Positions 9,801 to 19,306 of a stretch of DNA of 64,000 bases are shown one piece after another. Position 1 is the first letter of the stretch. Each line of letters opens with the position of its first letter. The notes under the pieces are model-generated. The model did no database searches. It was not told where the DNA came from and saw only the letters and a list, made by a program, of their open reading frames with translations. The DNA is taken from contig CAJQUW010007233.1 in assembly GCA_907163375.1 (NCBI GenBank), forward strand, positions 124,001-188,000, read 5' to 3'. Both the position numbers and the translations under genes were made by a program. This DNA comes from Prostheceraeus crozeri. Lineage: Eukaryota > Platyhelminthes > Polycladida > Euryleptidae.

Positions 9801-10799
9801 CGATGCGCGTTGATATCATTATAGTGAAGGATGGATAGGACTGCATATTTGAAACACTGTGATTTACAATCAACATTGATGACAGCTTTCTTATTATACA
9901 ACGTTTTTGGAAGTTTAAATGTGCCTCGAGCTGCATGACTTTCTAATAGGGAAATTTTGAATATGGCTGAGTCCACACCATCAAAAATGAGAGCGCTGTC
10001 GCGTTGATTGAATTTATCTACATTTGATTTTAAACATTGAATGTGAAAATTTAGCCAAGACTCGCAGTCTACAACTTCGGTTGCGGAAGAGGAAGGAACA
10101 TGAAACTGTATTCTCTCCGTCACTTGACCCGTTTGAAAATCTATTTTAATATATTTTAGTTTAAGGTAGATGAGCGCCTTCATTCTAAAATTGTCTAAAT
10201 TATTGAAGAGCGCTTCGATAATGTTAGAATTTTGAAGGAGCCACTCAGGAAAATCTACAATTTGAGTATTGGACTCCATGCAGTAGTCGCGTACTAAATT
10301 ATTATGTGAAACATTAATGAGGGAGATGGTAGAGGTACCGTTGGTGTAGTGATCATTTGCATGCGTGTGTTGAAGTCTGTGCGAAGATCGCTGAAAGTGA
10401 CTATCAAAAGAAAGAGGGCACAAATCGCAAGGAAAGGAGATGTCATCGTCAGAATCAACTTCACCTCCGGAGATTGACACCGCTTTGCGTTGACACACAC
10501 GTTGTTTGATGTGTCGAAGGAGACTGTGCTTCCTTGTAAACATATGTCCGCAGTCGGCACATTCCCACTCGTTGCCTTGCCGCGAGAGTCCTGAGCTGGA
10601 ACTCACATCACCTGAAAGAGAAATCATTCTTTCATCTCTGTTCAAGCCTCAGTGTAGTGTTACAACCTACCTTGACTCAATAACTCTAAACTTTCCTCGA
10701 GAAGAGAGGGCGTTGGTGATGAAGTTGATGCCTGAAATTGAGGAAGATGCTATTAGTCACACGTTTGAGGGAGATGAGAGGAAATTTTCAACTTACCAT
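6827..10799 (-). CDS. polB: Protein-primed DNA polymerase B, spliced 5' end (element 1)
   Basis: A family B polymerase of about 1,282 aa if spliced as exons 10797-10799, 10671-10731 and 6827-10611. It has two C2H2 zinc fingers (CADCGHMF and CDLCPLSF, about residues 38-100). The 3'-5' exonuclease motifs are YADIEC (about 448), HNFKGYDSHM (about 580) and YLELDVILLAD (about 740). A cysteine-rich endonuclease VII-like insert contains DHDHITG (about 550). Polymerase motifs are YYDQNNLYGSS (about 835), NSLFGKT (about 1005) and GGDTDSFF (about 1105). It is full length with no internal stop and would replicate the linear element from a terminal protein. The continuous frame itself has only an internal ATG at 10627, while the exon model supplies an upstream ATG and exact phase. 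Divergent from the 145-aa gene. Confidence 0.88.
10612..10670 (-). other. Predicted 59-nt intron 2 of polymerase gene
   Basis: On the minus strand the donor is CAAG/GTAGGT and the acceptor is TTTCTCTTTCAG/GT. Removing it joins a 61-nt upstream exon to the polymerase frame with a split glycine codon (G/GT). Inferred from sequence only. Confidence 0.55.
10732..10796 (-). other. Predicted 65-nt intron 1 of polymerase gene
   Basis: On the minus strand the donor is the consensus ATG/GTAAGT, directly after a start codon, and the acceptor is CCTCAATTTCAG/G. The exon between the two introns is open in the right phase and encodes about 20 Ser/Leu/Glu-rich residues ahead of the zinc finger. Confidence 0.55.
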
Positions 10800-10933
10800 T
10801 TCAACGAAATCAAGTTTAAGGTTGATACTTCTACAAGATAGAGACTTCACTCAAATAATAGTCAAAGAGAGAGATCGTGCGTTCGTCACTTGTATGATTC
10901 ACAGATTAAATGAAATGACCTGAATGTCACTTT

Positions 10934-10943
10934 GCTTATATAC
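10934..10943 (-). promoter_or_regulatory. TATA box for polymerase gene
   Basis: The reverse complement reads GTATATAAGC, a canonical TATA box about 135 bp upstream of the predicted spliced start codon. A short first exon of 5' leader ending in ATG would fit. Confidence 0.55.
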
Positions 10944-11055
10944 TTTCATCCTCTTCATTCATTGGATGTTCATTCTGATTGGCTGCTTGTGTATACTTAA
11001 GAATTAGAAAAATGTTAAAGTTATCATTATTCAAAGTCAGCATTTCAAAGACAAC

Positions 11056-11493
11056 ATGACAAGTCCTCCAACAACACCAAATACCGCATTGGAGTTCTCC
11101 TCTCCATATACATCAGCAAAGGTGCTCGTTACACCAAATGCACCAAGAAAGGCGAAGGTGGAGAAGACATACAATCTCGACAATATACGAAAGTTATCAT
11201 TATCGGAGGAGGATGAAGAGGAGTTGCCCGACCTAACAGGCATACGGTGGAAATATTTACAATATGATGCCGAAGGGGTGATGGAGATGACCAGCAAGTC
11301 GCACTTGCATCAAATATGGGAGTGGTACACCCCTAACTCCCAACCGCGAACCGTGGCGGAGTGGGCGTACATTGAGAAAGTGAGGGACGCTGCAGAAGAA
11401 CGTTTAAAGCAGCTCAACTGTTTTTGTAATCTATGTGAAGCCAGACTCTGGGACGATATTGACGATGAAGACCTTTTGAAATACATGCCATAA
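11056..11493 (+). CDS. Unknown acidic protein, 145 aa (element 1 accessory)
   Basis: A protein with a Ser/Thr/Pro-rich N-terminus, an acidic patch (LSEEDEEELPDL, about residues 50-61), a central WEWYTPN segment and a C-terminal CFCNLC cluster that could bind metal. I do not recognise the family. It is divergent from the polymerase gene across an intergenic region of about 250 bp with a minus-strand TATA box, and its TAA overlaps an AATAAA at 11492-11497. That placement suggests an early regulatory gene, which is inference only. Confidence 0.6.
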   Translation: MTSPPTTPNTALEFSSPYTSAKVLVTPNAPRKAKVEKTYNLDNIRKLSLSEEDEEELPDLTGIRWKYLQYDAEGVMEMTSKSHLHQIWEWYTPNSQPRTVAEWAYIEKVRDAAEERLKQLNCFCNLCEARLWDDIDDEDLLKYMP

Positions 11494-11497
11494 TAAA
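11492..11497 (+). terminator. AATAAA overlapping the stop of the 145-aa gene
   Basis: The hexamer shares two bases with the TAA stop, the same arrangement as at the protease and TBP-like genes. Confidence 0.55.
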
Positions 11498-11558
11498 TGT
11501 TTATTTCGTATTATCTTTGCTTTCATACTGACTTACTTGAATGGGGTTTTAGTGAATA

Positions 11559-11948
11559 ATTTAACCATGTATACTTTTTCATTTGGAAATAGTAGCACGC
11601 TTAGTCTAACTTGTAAATCTAAAAACATTTCATATGGACGATGATGGTAGATAAAATAGTGTCAAATAAATTAAGATAGCTTACACTTCTGATACAGGGA
11701 TAGCAATCGACTGCGATCCATGTGTAAAGAGCTTGTTAGACTATGGATGGGCTTAAGTGGATGATTTAACCATGTATACTTTTTCATTTGGAAATAGTAG
11801 CACGCTTAGTCTAACTTGTAAATCTAAAAACATTTCATATGGACGATGATGGTAGATAAAATAGTGTCAAATAAATTAAGATAGCTTACACTTCTGATAC
11901 AGGGATAGCAATCGACTGCGATCCATGTGTAAAGAGCTTGTTAGACTA
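11559..11948. repeat. Two direct copies of a 185-bp repeat
   Basis: The segments 11559-11743 and 11764-11948 are essentially identical, with a period of 205 bp and a 20-bp unique spacer. No convincing coding frame is present. A 20-bp piece from near their ends (GGGATAGCAATCGACTGC) recurs at 12791-12808, just before the second 138-bp repeat, so the accessory region is built from shared modules. Confidence 0.9.
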
Positions 11949-12293
11949 CGGAAGAGAGAAGTGTGTTATGTTGCGTGTGGCGCGTGAGTGTCCTCCCATT
12001 TCATTCCATTCATCAATTCGTCTCATTGATAGAGACAGGTAGAACTCATGGTTCTCATAACGTATGCAATGGAAAGTTTTAGGCAACCTTCGACAGTTGG
12101 CTAAATGTCGCCCTGGCGCGAATGCATACTACGTTGAGACAGAGGCAATCACTTGCAAACATGACGCAGAGAGGTTTAACAAGATTGACCATTGCCGAAT
12201 GTCCCTTGCGGTATACATAGCTACGGGTTTCACCGCCGCCCTTTACAGGAACGCCCGTCGAAAGGAAGTATTACACCGAACTGCATTTGCAAC

Positions 12294-12431
12294 GTTCAAG
12301 TTGACTGATAGCAGATTCAACTTAATGATAGTATTCGCCAGTCCGAAGACTGCCCAGGGCAAACCGCGAGGAGGTTCTATCATGTCTTGCCCCATGGTGG
12401 CCCTTAAGAGAGCCGATGGTTCGTTCTCGGG
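12294..12431. repeat. 138-bp repeat, copy 1
   Basis: First of three near-identical 138-bp units. It begins with a hairpin (AAGTTGA-CTG-ATAG-CAG-AT-TCAACTT at 12298-12323) and ends GGTTCGTTCTCGGG. It lies 13 bp beyond the stop of the 83-aa minus-strand gene, so it would form its 3' untranslated region or transcript end. Short open frames on both strands through the unit look incidental. Confidence 0.9.
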
Positions 12432-12444
12432 GACGTGAATTTGA

Positions 12445-12696
12445 CTATTGACTGGAATAGTCAATGGGTATGACGCTTAGGTTGTCGTATACCCTATACC
12501 GCCTAAGCCGTGGTGGTGCATCTGGCACCTTTCGGATGCGAGTGGTATTCGGAGTCCACACCTCATCCGTCCAAATGATCCTCTTGATCTTCCCCTTCTT
12601 CTCATCCTCATCCCACTCGTCGAGGATGACGAACTCGGGAATGCCGTTGTCTTCATCAGTGAAGACGGGAATATTGTCGGCAGATGTCGCTTCCAT
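12445..12696 (-). CDS. Unknown 83-aa acidic protein (element 1 accessory)
   Basis: A small protein with an acidic first half (FTDEDNGIPEFVILDEWDEDE) and a basic, Arg-rich end (RLRRYRVYDN). No recognised family. Support for it being real comes from its ATG lying about 40 bp downstream of a TATA box and from the same gene-plus-repeat layout seen twice more in the neighbourhood. A perfect 8-bp inverted repeat (TGACTATT/AATAGTCA, 12442-12463) covers its stop codon. Confidence 0.5.
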   Translation of the reverse strand: MEATSADNIPVFTDEDNGIPEFVILDEWDEDEKKGKIKRIIWTDEVWTPNTTRIRKVPDAPPRLRRYRVYDNLSVIPIDYSSQ

Positions 12697-12736
12697 CGTG
12701 ACTTCAAATTGAATGAGAAGCGCTACAATCTTCTGG

Positions 12737-12746
12737 CTTATATAGG
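12737..12746 (-). promoter_or_regulatory. TATA box for the 83-aa gene
   Basis: The reverse complement reads CCTATATAAG, about 40 bp upstream of the ATG at 12696, which is a normal spacing for a start site just before the ATG. Confidence 0.55.
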
Positions 12747-12812
12747 GTTTTCAACAATGAATTGCTCAACAGCGAATCAGAATGCTTCAGGGATAGCAAT
12801 CGACTGCATAAT

Positions 12813-12950
12813 GTTCAAGTTGACTGATAGCAGATTCAACTTAATGATAGTATTCGCCAGTCCGAAGACTGCCCAGGGCAAACCGCGAGGAGGTTCTATC
12901 ATGTCTTGCCCCATGGTGGCCCTTAAGAGAGCCGATGGTTCGTTCTCGGG
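12813..12950. repeat. 138-bp repeat, copy 2
   Basis: Near-identical to the unit at 12294. It lies 10 bp beyond the stop of the 88-aa minus-strand gene and includes the same hairpin at 12817-12842. Confidence 0.9.
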
Positions 12951-12960
12951 AGTCGTCATC

Positions 12961-13227
12961 CTACAGCCTACCAATTCTGCTGAGAGAGTCAAAGACTCTC
13001 TCTTTGGTAGCACTGTCGACTTCCACACTAACTGGCATGTGAGTATAGAGTGGAATGTAGCGCCATTCCGTTGGATTGACAGCAGTTGCTGTCATCGGAT
13101 TGCCAATCCGAGCAAGATTGTTGTGGACTCTGTCTTGCTCCTCTAGCCTGACAAACTCCTCAAATAAATTTCGCGGCCTTATCTGCGGTCCGCGAGGAGA
13201 GCTAACTTGACTGTTCGGCGTCTGCAT
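12961..13227 (-). CDS. Unknown 88-aa protein (element 1 accessory)
   Basis: A small protein with a Pro/Arg-rich start, an acidic-basic helix (LFEEFVRLEEQDRVHNNLARI) and a C-terminal ATKERVFDSLSRIG. No recognised family. It has an upstream TATA box and the shared 138-bp unit immediately downstream, matching the layout of its two neighbours. Confidence 0.5.
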   Translation of the reverse strand: MQTPNSQVSSPRGPQIRPRNLFEEFVRLEEQDRVHNNLARIGNPMTATAVNPTEWRYIPLYTHMPVSVEVDSATKERVFDSLSRIGRL

Positions 13228-13257
13228 GATTGAAATGAAATGAAATGAGAGGCAGTG

Positions 13258-13266
13258 GTTTATATA
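13258..13266 (-). promoter_or_regulatory. TATA box for the 88-aa gene
   Basis: The reverse complement reads GTATATAAA, about 33 bp upstream of the ATG at 13227. Confidence 0.55.
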
Positions 13267-13286
13267 CCCCTCTAACGCGACGCAAC

Positions 13287-13424
13287 GTTCAAGTTGACTG
13301 ATAGCAGATTCAACTTAATGATAGTATTCGCCAGTCCGAAGACTGCCCAGGGCAAACCGCGTGGAGGTTCTATCATGTCTTGCCCCTAGGTGGCCCTTAA
13401 GAGAGCCGATGGTTCGTTCTCGGG
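13287..13424. repeat. 138-bp repeat, copy 3
   Basis: Third copy, with a few differences (CCTAGG where the others have CATGG). It lies about 100 bp beyond the stop of the 410-aa minus-strand gene. Hairpin at 13291-13316. Confidence 0.88.
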
Positions 13425-13524
13425 AGTGTCGTGATGGGGTGGTAAAGGCGGGCAAAGATCTGCAATGAAAATGATATGTATTAGAATAGGATATACTATC
13501 TTATTTACTTTTTCACTTACCAAG

Positions 13525-14757
13525 TTAGTCATCCTTTGGTAGTCTCGCGCGTTTCCGAATCGAAAATTTATGCAAGTGACCGCGCATTCTCAGGCTGGCA
13601 TGGAGACACTTCTTGCTCGGATGACCGTTGTAACATACTATACTTTCGTCGAGACTTTTATTTACCAATACTTCGCCGGCCAAATGATTGTCCCGAATAG
13701 GGATGTGGAATTCAAACAAACGATCCTCATTCACACGCTCCCACTCATCCCTCATGCGCTCCAACTTCTCATACGCCTGCCTCTCATCACCCCGCCGAGC
13801 CACAGTCCTCTCCAACTCAACATTCTTCGCTCTCAACACACTCATCTCCTTCATCATCGCCTCAAACTTCGCCTCTGCATCTCTCATTCTTCTCTCCGCA
13901 GCACTCGCCCTCTTCTCACACGCATCATTCTTCTCTTCCAACTCTCGCGTCTTATTCTTCAAATCAGTCACACAACGCCTCATTCTAATGTTTTCATCCG
14001 CCACCTCCTTCGACTTCAAATCCTTCTTTTTTAACTCATCCAACTCCTTCACAACTTCATCCTTCACTTTCTTCAAACTCTCAAACTTATTCACTAACAA
14101 ATCATGCGCCATCTGCTGCGAAACATGCCTCTTCTCCTCATCCTTCAACCACTTCGCCGACTGCTTACGTATCCCACCACTCTTCTTTTTTGGGGAAGAT
14201 GAGCTCTTCGGGGGGTCGGTGATGACAATGTTGGACACCTCCGACGACGAAGAGCTCAACTTCCTCACACGCTTCCTCACACGCTCCCTATCTAAATCCA
14301 CATCATCCTCATCATCACTGTCAAGCACTCTCTTCCGCTGCTCAATCTCAGCCTCCAACGACGCAACCGCTCTCGCCACCTCATCATTCTCAACAACATT
14401 CTCAACAACATTCTCAACAACATTCTCAACATTCGCCAACATTCGCTCCCTCTCTTCCACAATCAACTGCGTAAATCTCAAATCAGTCACTAAACCACCA
14501 CTACAGTCAGCATGCACTCTGTAAAAACGCGCCTCATCCTCATCACCCTTCAGCACTCTACACTTCACGCAAGCAACCCTATTCAAGACAATCATGTGGC
14601 CGGTGCCCGCCTTCTTCACATGAGCTTTGGCGTCCGCACTGCGATTAACTCGCCCACAAGAGCACATTTTGATATGGTATTTTCTGTTTCTGTCGTTTGC
14701 CATGCCTGATTTATCGTTAGCTGTAAGATAATGAAATTTGTATAAGTTTGGAATCAT
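13525..14757 (-). CDS. Coiled-coil protein with N-terminal Cys cluster, 410 aa (element 1 accessory)
   Basis: The start is either 14757 or the better-context ATG at 14703. The N-terminal 100 residues hold a possible zinc-binding set (MCSCGRV, ACVKCRVL, ADCSGG). A tandem VENVVENVVENVVEN repeat follows (about residues 113-127), then a basic serine-rich linker (RKRVRKLSSSSSEV). A long charged coiled coil runs from about 200 to 345, and a conserved-looking C-terminal domain contains CYNGHPSKKCLHASLRM. Its GC content and codon use differ from the AT-rich genes nearby. I do not recognise the family; a nuclear or replication-associated role is only a guess. A possible acceptor (TTACAG) lies just upstream of 14703, so the 5' leader may be spliced. 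Confidence 0.7.
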   Translation of the reverse strand: MIPNLYKFHYLTANDKSGMANDRNRKYHIKMCSCGRVNRSADAKAHVKKAGTGHMIVLNRVACVKCRVLKGDEDEARFYRVHADCSGGLVTDLRFTQLIVEERERMLANVENVVENVVENVVENDEVARAVASLEAEIEQRKRVLDSDDEDDVDLDRERVRKRVRKLSSSSSEVSNIVITDPPKSSSSPKKKSGGIRKQSAKWLKDEEKRHVSQQMAHDLLVNKFESLKKVKDEVVKELDELKKKDLKSKEVADENIRMRRCVTDLKNKTRELEEKNDACEKRASAAERRMRDAEAKFEAMMKEMSVLRAKNVELERTVARRGDERQAYEKLERMRDEWERVNEDRLFEFHIPIRDNHLAGEVLVNKSLDESIVCYNGHPSKKCLHASLRMRGHLHKFSIRKRARLPKDD

Positions 14758-14986
14758 GTAGTACAGTCATATTCCTAAAGAGTGTAGTGAGTGGCACTCG
14801 ATCCCGTCGACAGCCCGAAGGCCTTGTACCGATCACTAGGGAAGTGAGAGATCTTCCCCGATACCCGCTCTTTACAGCTGAAGACATCATTGTCACTGCC
14901 CCGAAGTGGTAACAGGAACGCCGAGTCAAAGGTAGTGATCAGTAGCTGGGATCTAACCCTCAAAGCTGCCTTAGACTTAGTTAAAT

Positions 14987-15010
14987 TTCAAATCTGATAG
15001 CAGATTTGAA
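14987..15010. other. Perfect hairpin with ATAG loop
   Basis: CAAATCTGATAGCAGATTTG at 14989-15008, extended by TT/AA. The inner CTG-ATAG-CAG is the same as in the hairpin that opens each 138-bp repeat, although the outer stem differs. Confidence 0.7.
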
Positions 15011-15291
15011 CTCAGGATACTTGAAAACCTTAGTCTATATGTTAAAACTTTGAAAAAACTGAAAATTAAGAATTTTTAAAAAATTCCGCATTTTAATACT
15101 CATACTACTTTTAAAAAATTTTATCAGTAGTAAAGACACTATCAAACTCTATCATACAAACTTTGAAGTAGCAAGATAGCTTGCCTACTTCAAAAGATAG
15201 AGTCCTTTGCACCCGATATCGGGAGCTCAGAGCGACGACCGTCGCTTACCTCGTCTTTCGATGAAGTGATCAGACTTACGTTGTCGGGGGT

Positions 15292-15299
15292 TTATATAT
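15292..15299 (-). promoter_or_regulatory. Candidate TATA box for the 410-aa gene
   Basis: The reverse complement reads TATATAAA. It is about 590 bp upstream of the 410-aa start, so use would need a spliced leader. Donor-like GTAAGC at 15249 and the acceptor near 14722 could provide this. Confidence 0.35.
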
Positions 15300-15493
15300 G
15301 CTCGGAAGAAAACTTAAAATGGCTCTATCTCCGAAAGTATTCATCGTAGCGACATGCGGTTTGTTGCAAACGATTTGTCTCATCATTCTTTACAATATGA
15401 CACCTGAACCATTCTCATATGACCACGGGAAGTTGGTCCGCCAGCACATGTCCATGTAACATGCCACAAGTGAAAAAATTCCTAAGTGTGAGA

Positions 15494-17345
15494 GCTCCAG
15501 TGTGGTGAAAATTTTGAAAAATTTAAAAACTTCCGAATTTCAACCTGGGACCTTAACCAAAACATTTTTCATCAAATTTCACTGACCTCCCCCCCCTCGT
15601 TCAGAGAAATTTGATGAAAAATGTTTTGGTGACGGTCCCAGGTCGAAATTCCACACTTTGGAAAATTTTCAAAATTTTACCCATACAAAGTCACTCTGAC
15701 ACTTAGGATTTTTTCAGGTGAGCGAGCTCCGACCTAAAATCTTGTAACCGCTCTAACTTTTGAACGAAGACAGATAGGAACAAGCCGATTCTTTCACTGA
15801 ATTTGTCTCACTCTTAGCTTTCAAACGAGCTATTGCACGACAAAATCCGTCCACTAGAAGCCAAGATAGAAGCTAGCTGTCCAGAGGGGGGGGGGTCAGT
15901 GAAATTTGATGAAAAATGTTTTGGTGGCGGTCCCAGGTCGAAATTCCACACTTTGGAAAATTTTCAAAATTTTACCCATACAAAGCCACTCTGACACTTA
16001 GGATTTTTTCAGGTGAGCGAGCTCCGACCTAAAATCTTGTAACCGCTCTAACTTGTGAACGGCTGGTCCGATTGACTCGCAACAAAAGATGTTGTCGAGC
16101 AGTTTTTTCTCCTCTTTCAAACGAGTAGCTGTAAGACAAAATCCGTCCACTAGAACCAAAGTTAGAAGATTGCTGTCGGGGGGGGGGTCAGTGAAATTTG
16201 ATGAAAAATGTTTTGGTGGCGGTCCCAGGTCGAAATTCCACACTTTGGAAAATTTTCAAAATTTTACCCATACAAAGTCACTCTGACACTTAGGATTTTT
16301 TCAGGTGAGCGAGCTCCGACCTAAAATCTTGTAACCGCTCTAACTTTTGAACGGCTGGTCCGATTGACTCGCAACACAAAATGTTGTCGAGCAGTTTTTT
16401 CTCCTCTTTCAAACGAGTAGCTGTAAGACAAAATCCGTCCACTAGAACCAAAGTTAGAAGATTGCTGTCGGGGGGGGGTCAGTGAAATTTGATGAAAAAT
16501 GTTTTGGTGGCGGTCCCAGGTCGAAATTCCACACTTTGGAAAATTTTCAAAATTTTACCCATACAAAGTCACTCTGACACTTAGGATTTTTTCAGGTGAG
16601 CGAGCTCCGACCTAAAATCTTGTAACCGCTCTAACTTGTGAACGGCTGGTCCGATTGACTCGCAACAAAAAATGTTGTCGAGCAGTTTTTTCTCCTCTTT
16701 CAAACGAGTAGCTGTAAGACAAAATCCGTCCACTAGAACCAAAGTTAGAAGATTGCTGTCGGGGGGGGGGGTCAGTGAAATTTGATGAAAAATGTTTTGG
16801 TGGCGGTCCCAGGTCGAAATTCCACACTTTGGAAAATTTTCAAAATTTTACCCATACAAAGTCACTCTGACACTTAGGATTTTTTCAGGTGAGCGAGCTC
16901 CGACCTAAAATCTTGTAACCGCTCTAACTTGTGAACGGCTGGTCCGATTGACTCGCAACAAAAAATGTTGTCGAGCAGTTTTTTCTCCTCTTTCAAACGA
17001 GTAGCTGTAAGACAAAATCCGTCCACTAGAACCAAAGTTAGAAGATTGCTGTCGGGGGGGGGGGTCAGTGAAATTTGATGAAAAATGTTTTGGTGACGGT
17101 CCCAGGTCGAAATTCCACACTTTGGAAAATTTTCAAAATTTTACCCATACAAAGTCACTCTGACACTTAGGATTTTTTCAGGTGAGCGAGCTCCGACCTA
17201 AAATCTTGTAACCGCTCTAACTTTTGAACGAAGACAGATAGGAACAAGCCGATTCTTTCACTGAATTTGTCTCACTCTTAGCTTTCAAACGAGCTATCGC
17301 ACGACAAAATCCGTCCACTGGAAGCAAGCTGTCCAGGGGGGGGGA
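15494..17345. repeat. Six-unit satellite, about 292 bp per unit, with inverted half-unit at left
   Basis: The motif GAAATTTGATGAAAAATG recurs at 15607, 15901, 16193, 16484, 16777 and 17070 (spacing 291-294). Each junction carries a run of 7-11 G. Units 1 and 6 have a different second half (GAAGACAGATAGGAACAAGC) from units 2-5, suggesting array expansion between two edge units. The segment 15494-15600 is a partial inverted copy, creating a foldback around the C/G runs. Short frames across the units are repeat artefacts. Confidence 0.92.
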
Positions 17346-19300
17346 CGTCAGCCGAAAATTTTTTCTCTCCGATTTCGCTGGAAACATCCTTCCTAACCCA
17401 AAATTTCACGTAGATTCCGAATCTGGCCTCCGTTTTCTCATCCGATGCTTCGTTTGGGCGCTACACACCAAAACGTCCCAAATTCTAACTCTGTCGTTTT
17501 TCGAAAAATGTTGAAAATTTTTTCTCACCGATTGCCTTGAAACTCACCCTACCGATGCAGAATTTCACGCTGAATCCGAATCTGACCTCCGTTTTCTCAT
17601 CCGACCACTCCTTCCACTCGAAACAAACCCATTTTACAACCCAACATTCAGCAGATTGCACCAAAAACATCACACACTATAGCCTCAAGACTAATCCTGG
17701 CGGTCGCCCACGTCAACCTAGACGGTCGCCCACGTCAACCAGGCGGTCGGACCAACTCACCCGAGTCTCACACTCTGTCGTTGCAGAGGGGGGGGGGACT
17801 CAGACACGAAGCACCACGGCGGCCGACCACGACACTCTGCCGAGCCAGAGGGGGGGGGACGCAGCGATGGCCGCCATCTTGCGCGGTCCAGAAGTGGAGT
17901 TTTGCTTACTACTAACAGCATCATAATGGCAAGGTTACGATAACACAAGAAATAATTGCATAGTGCCCACAGTAAAACGCAATTCACTGCTAATTGTAAT
18001 TACATGTACAACTAGTTGGTGTTCAGAAACTGGTTCTGACTTTTCAAGAGTCCTACTTTCCTAATTTGAATTAAAATAATTAATTTTCTTATTATGATAT
18101 CTATCGATATAAACACAATTATTATCTCCTACTGCTCATGATGTGCTGCTCTAGGTTGCTGTCGGAGATATTTCTGTGTGATTTTGAATTTAGTCACATT
18201 CTACAGTGGTACAACATTGAAGATAGCTACACAAAACCTATCATTCTGAAATTCTGCATAATTAGTCTGCATTAAATTCTGCATTTACTAAATAGCAGCA
18301 ATTAACATACTATTACATATTCTGTTGACTTATTATATAGCTTCAAGCTGCAACACCATCGAATATTAGCGGCAATTATTTTGCATGTCTATTGATCCAT
18401 ACTTTATCTCTTTTCATTCATGATTAATTGCAGATGCTTTGTAGATGTGATTGCAGATGCTATGGTGGATATCGATTCCTCTCTTCTGGTCATAACATCG
18501 ACAGCTACTAACCCCCTGAGACCTGAGGGGGGTACAATGGACCCCTTTTACAAATTCCTTGTTTACCTGCTGAAATCGATTTCAAATCATTAGAAAAGTT
18601 GATTTTAAGTCAAACAAAGATGCTTGCGTGAAGCAAGTCTATATAACTAATCCTTTCAGTGTCTTTCATCCTTCTCAGTAAACATATTCGAAAATGTGGT
18701 GTTTTTGTAATTTAACGACATTTAGCACAGTATCAGTTGTACGAAGAGTCGATTTTACGATGTTTGCTGTCGCCATGTAACCTCAGATAGTTGATTTTAA
18801 TGAAATTGAGTTATTCCATGCAGGATAAACCCCTCCAATTATCCTTTTTTTCAAATTTATCCATGCCAATCGAAAATAGGCCTAAGCTGAGCCATAATTG
18901 CTGCATTTTAAGACCCTCAAAACACTTGTGGAGATCTCAAACTCATCAATTATTGCTATGAAAACTTTGCCAAGAGTCTCTTTTTAGTGTTTGTCATGTA
19001 GTCCAACCAGTCATGCACGATCATGTACGGAAACAAAATATTCACATTTTGCGATCTTCTAACGTAACGCACATAAACGAACATGATGTAAACATTGAAT
19101 AAATGAATTTCACTCATTATGGGCCATCGTGGACATGCACAAAATCATTTTTCATCTGATAGTAAAAATTTTGTTAAGGGAATTTCTACACCCTCTGAGA
19201 CCTGAGGTGTGTCCGTTGCACCCCCTGGGCCAATCTATCATACTCCTACTGATTCAATTGAAATGGAATAACACATGCATCAAAAATGATGATTTTACAT
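17346..19300. other. No recognisable gene
   Basis: G-runs continue to about 17860, with a 21-bp tandem motif (GGTCGCCCACGTCAACC) near 17700-17750. After 17930 the sequence is ordinary AT-rich DNA. A motif CTGAGACCTGAGG occurs near 18517 and again near 19195 in different contexts. I see no coding frame with family features. Confidence 0.5.
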
Positions 19301-19306
19301 GACTAT
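19301..19306. other. Left target-site duplication of element 2
   Basis: GACTAT, matching GACCAT at 38179-38184 at five of six positions; 6 bp is the duplication size expected for Polintons. Confidence 0.7.

Noticed and set aside
10506-10923. Plus-strand frames of 111 and 61 aa upstream of the polymerase
   Set aside because: They are antisense to the polymerase 5' exons and introns and show no family features.
12064-12438. 124-aa plus-strand frame
   Set aside because: Its last third is the 138-bp repeat, and a similar peptide appears in the frame at 12709 for the same reason. No promoter or family support.
16089-17120. Repeated 62-81-aa minus-strand frames across the satellite
   Set aside because: The same peptide recurs each unit because the DNA repeats; no start context or family.
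18510-19230. CTGAGACCTGAGG motif seen twice in the left flank
   Set aside because: Only two copies in unrelated surroundings; too little to define a repeat family.
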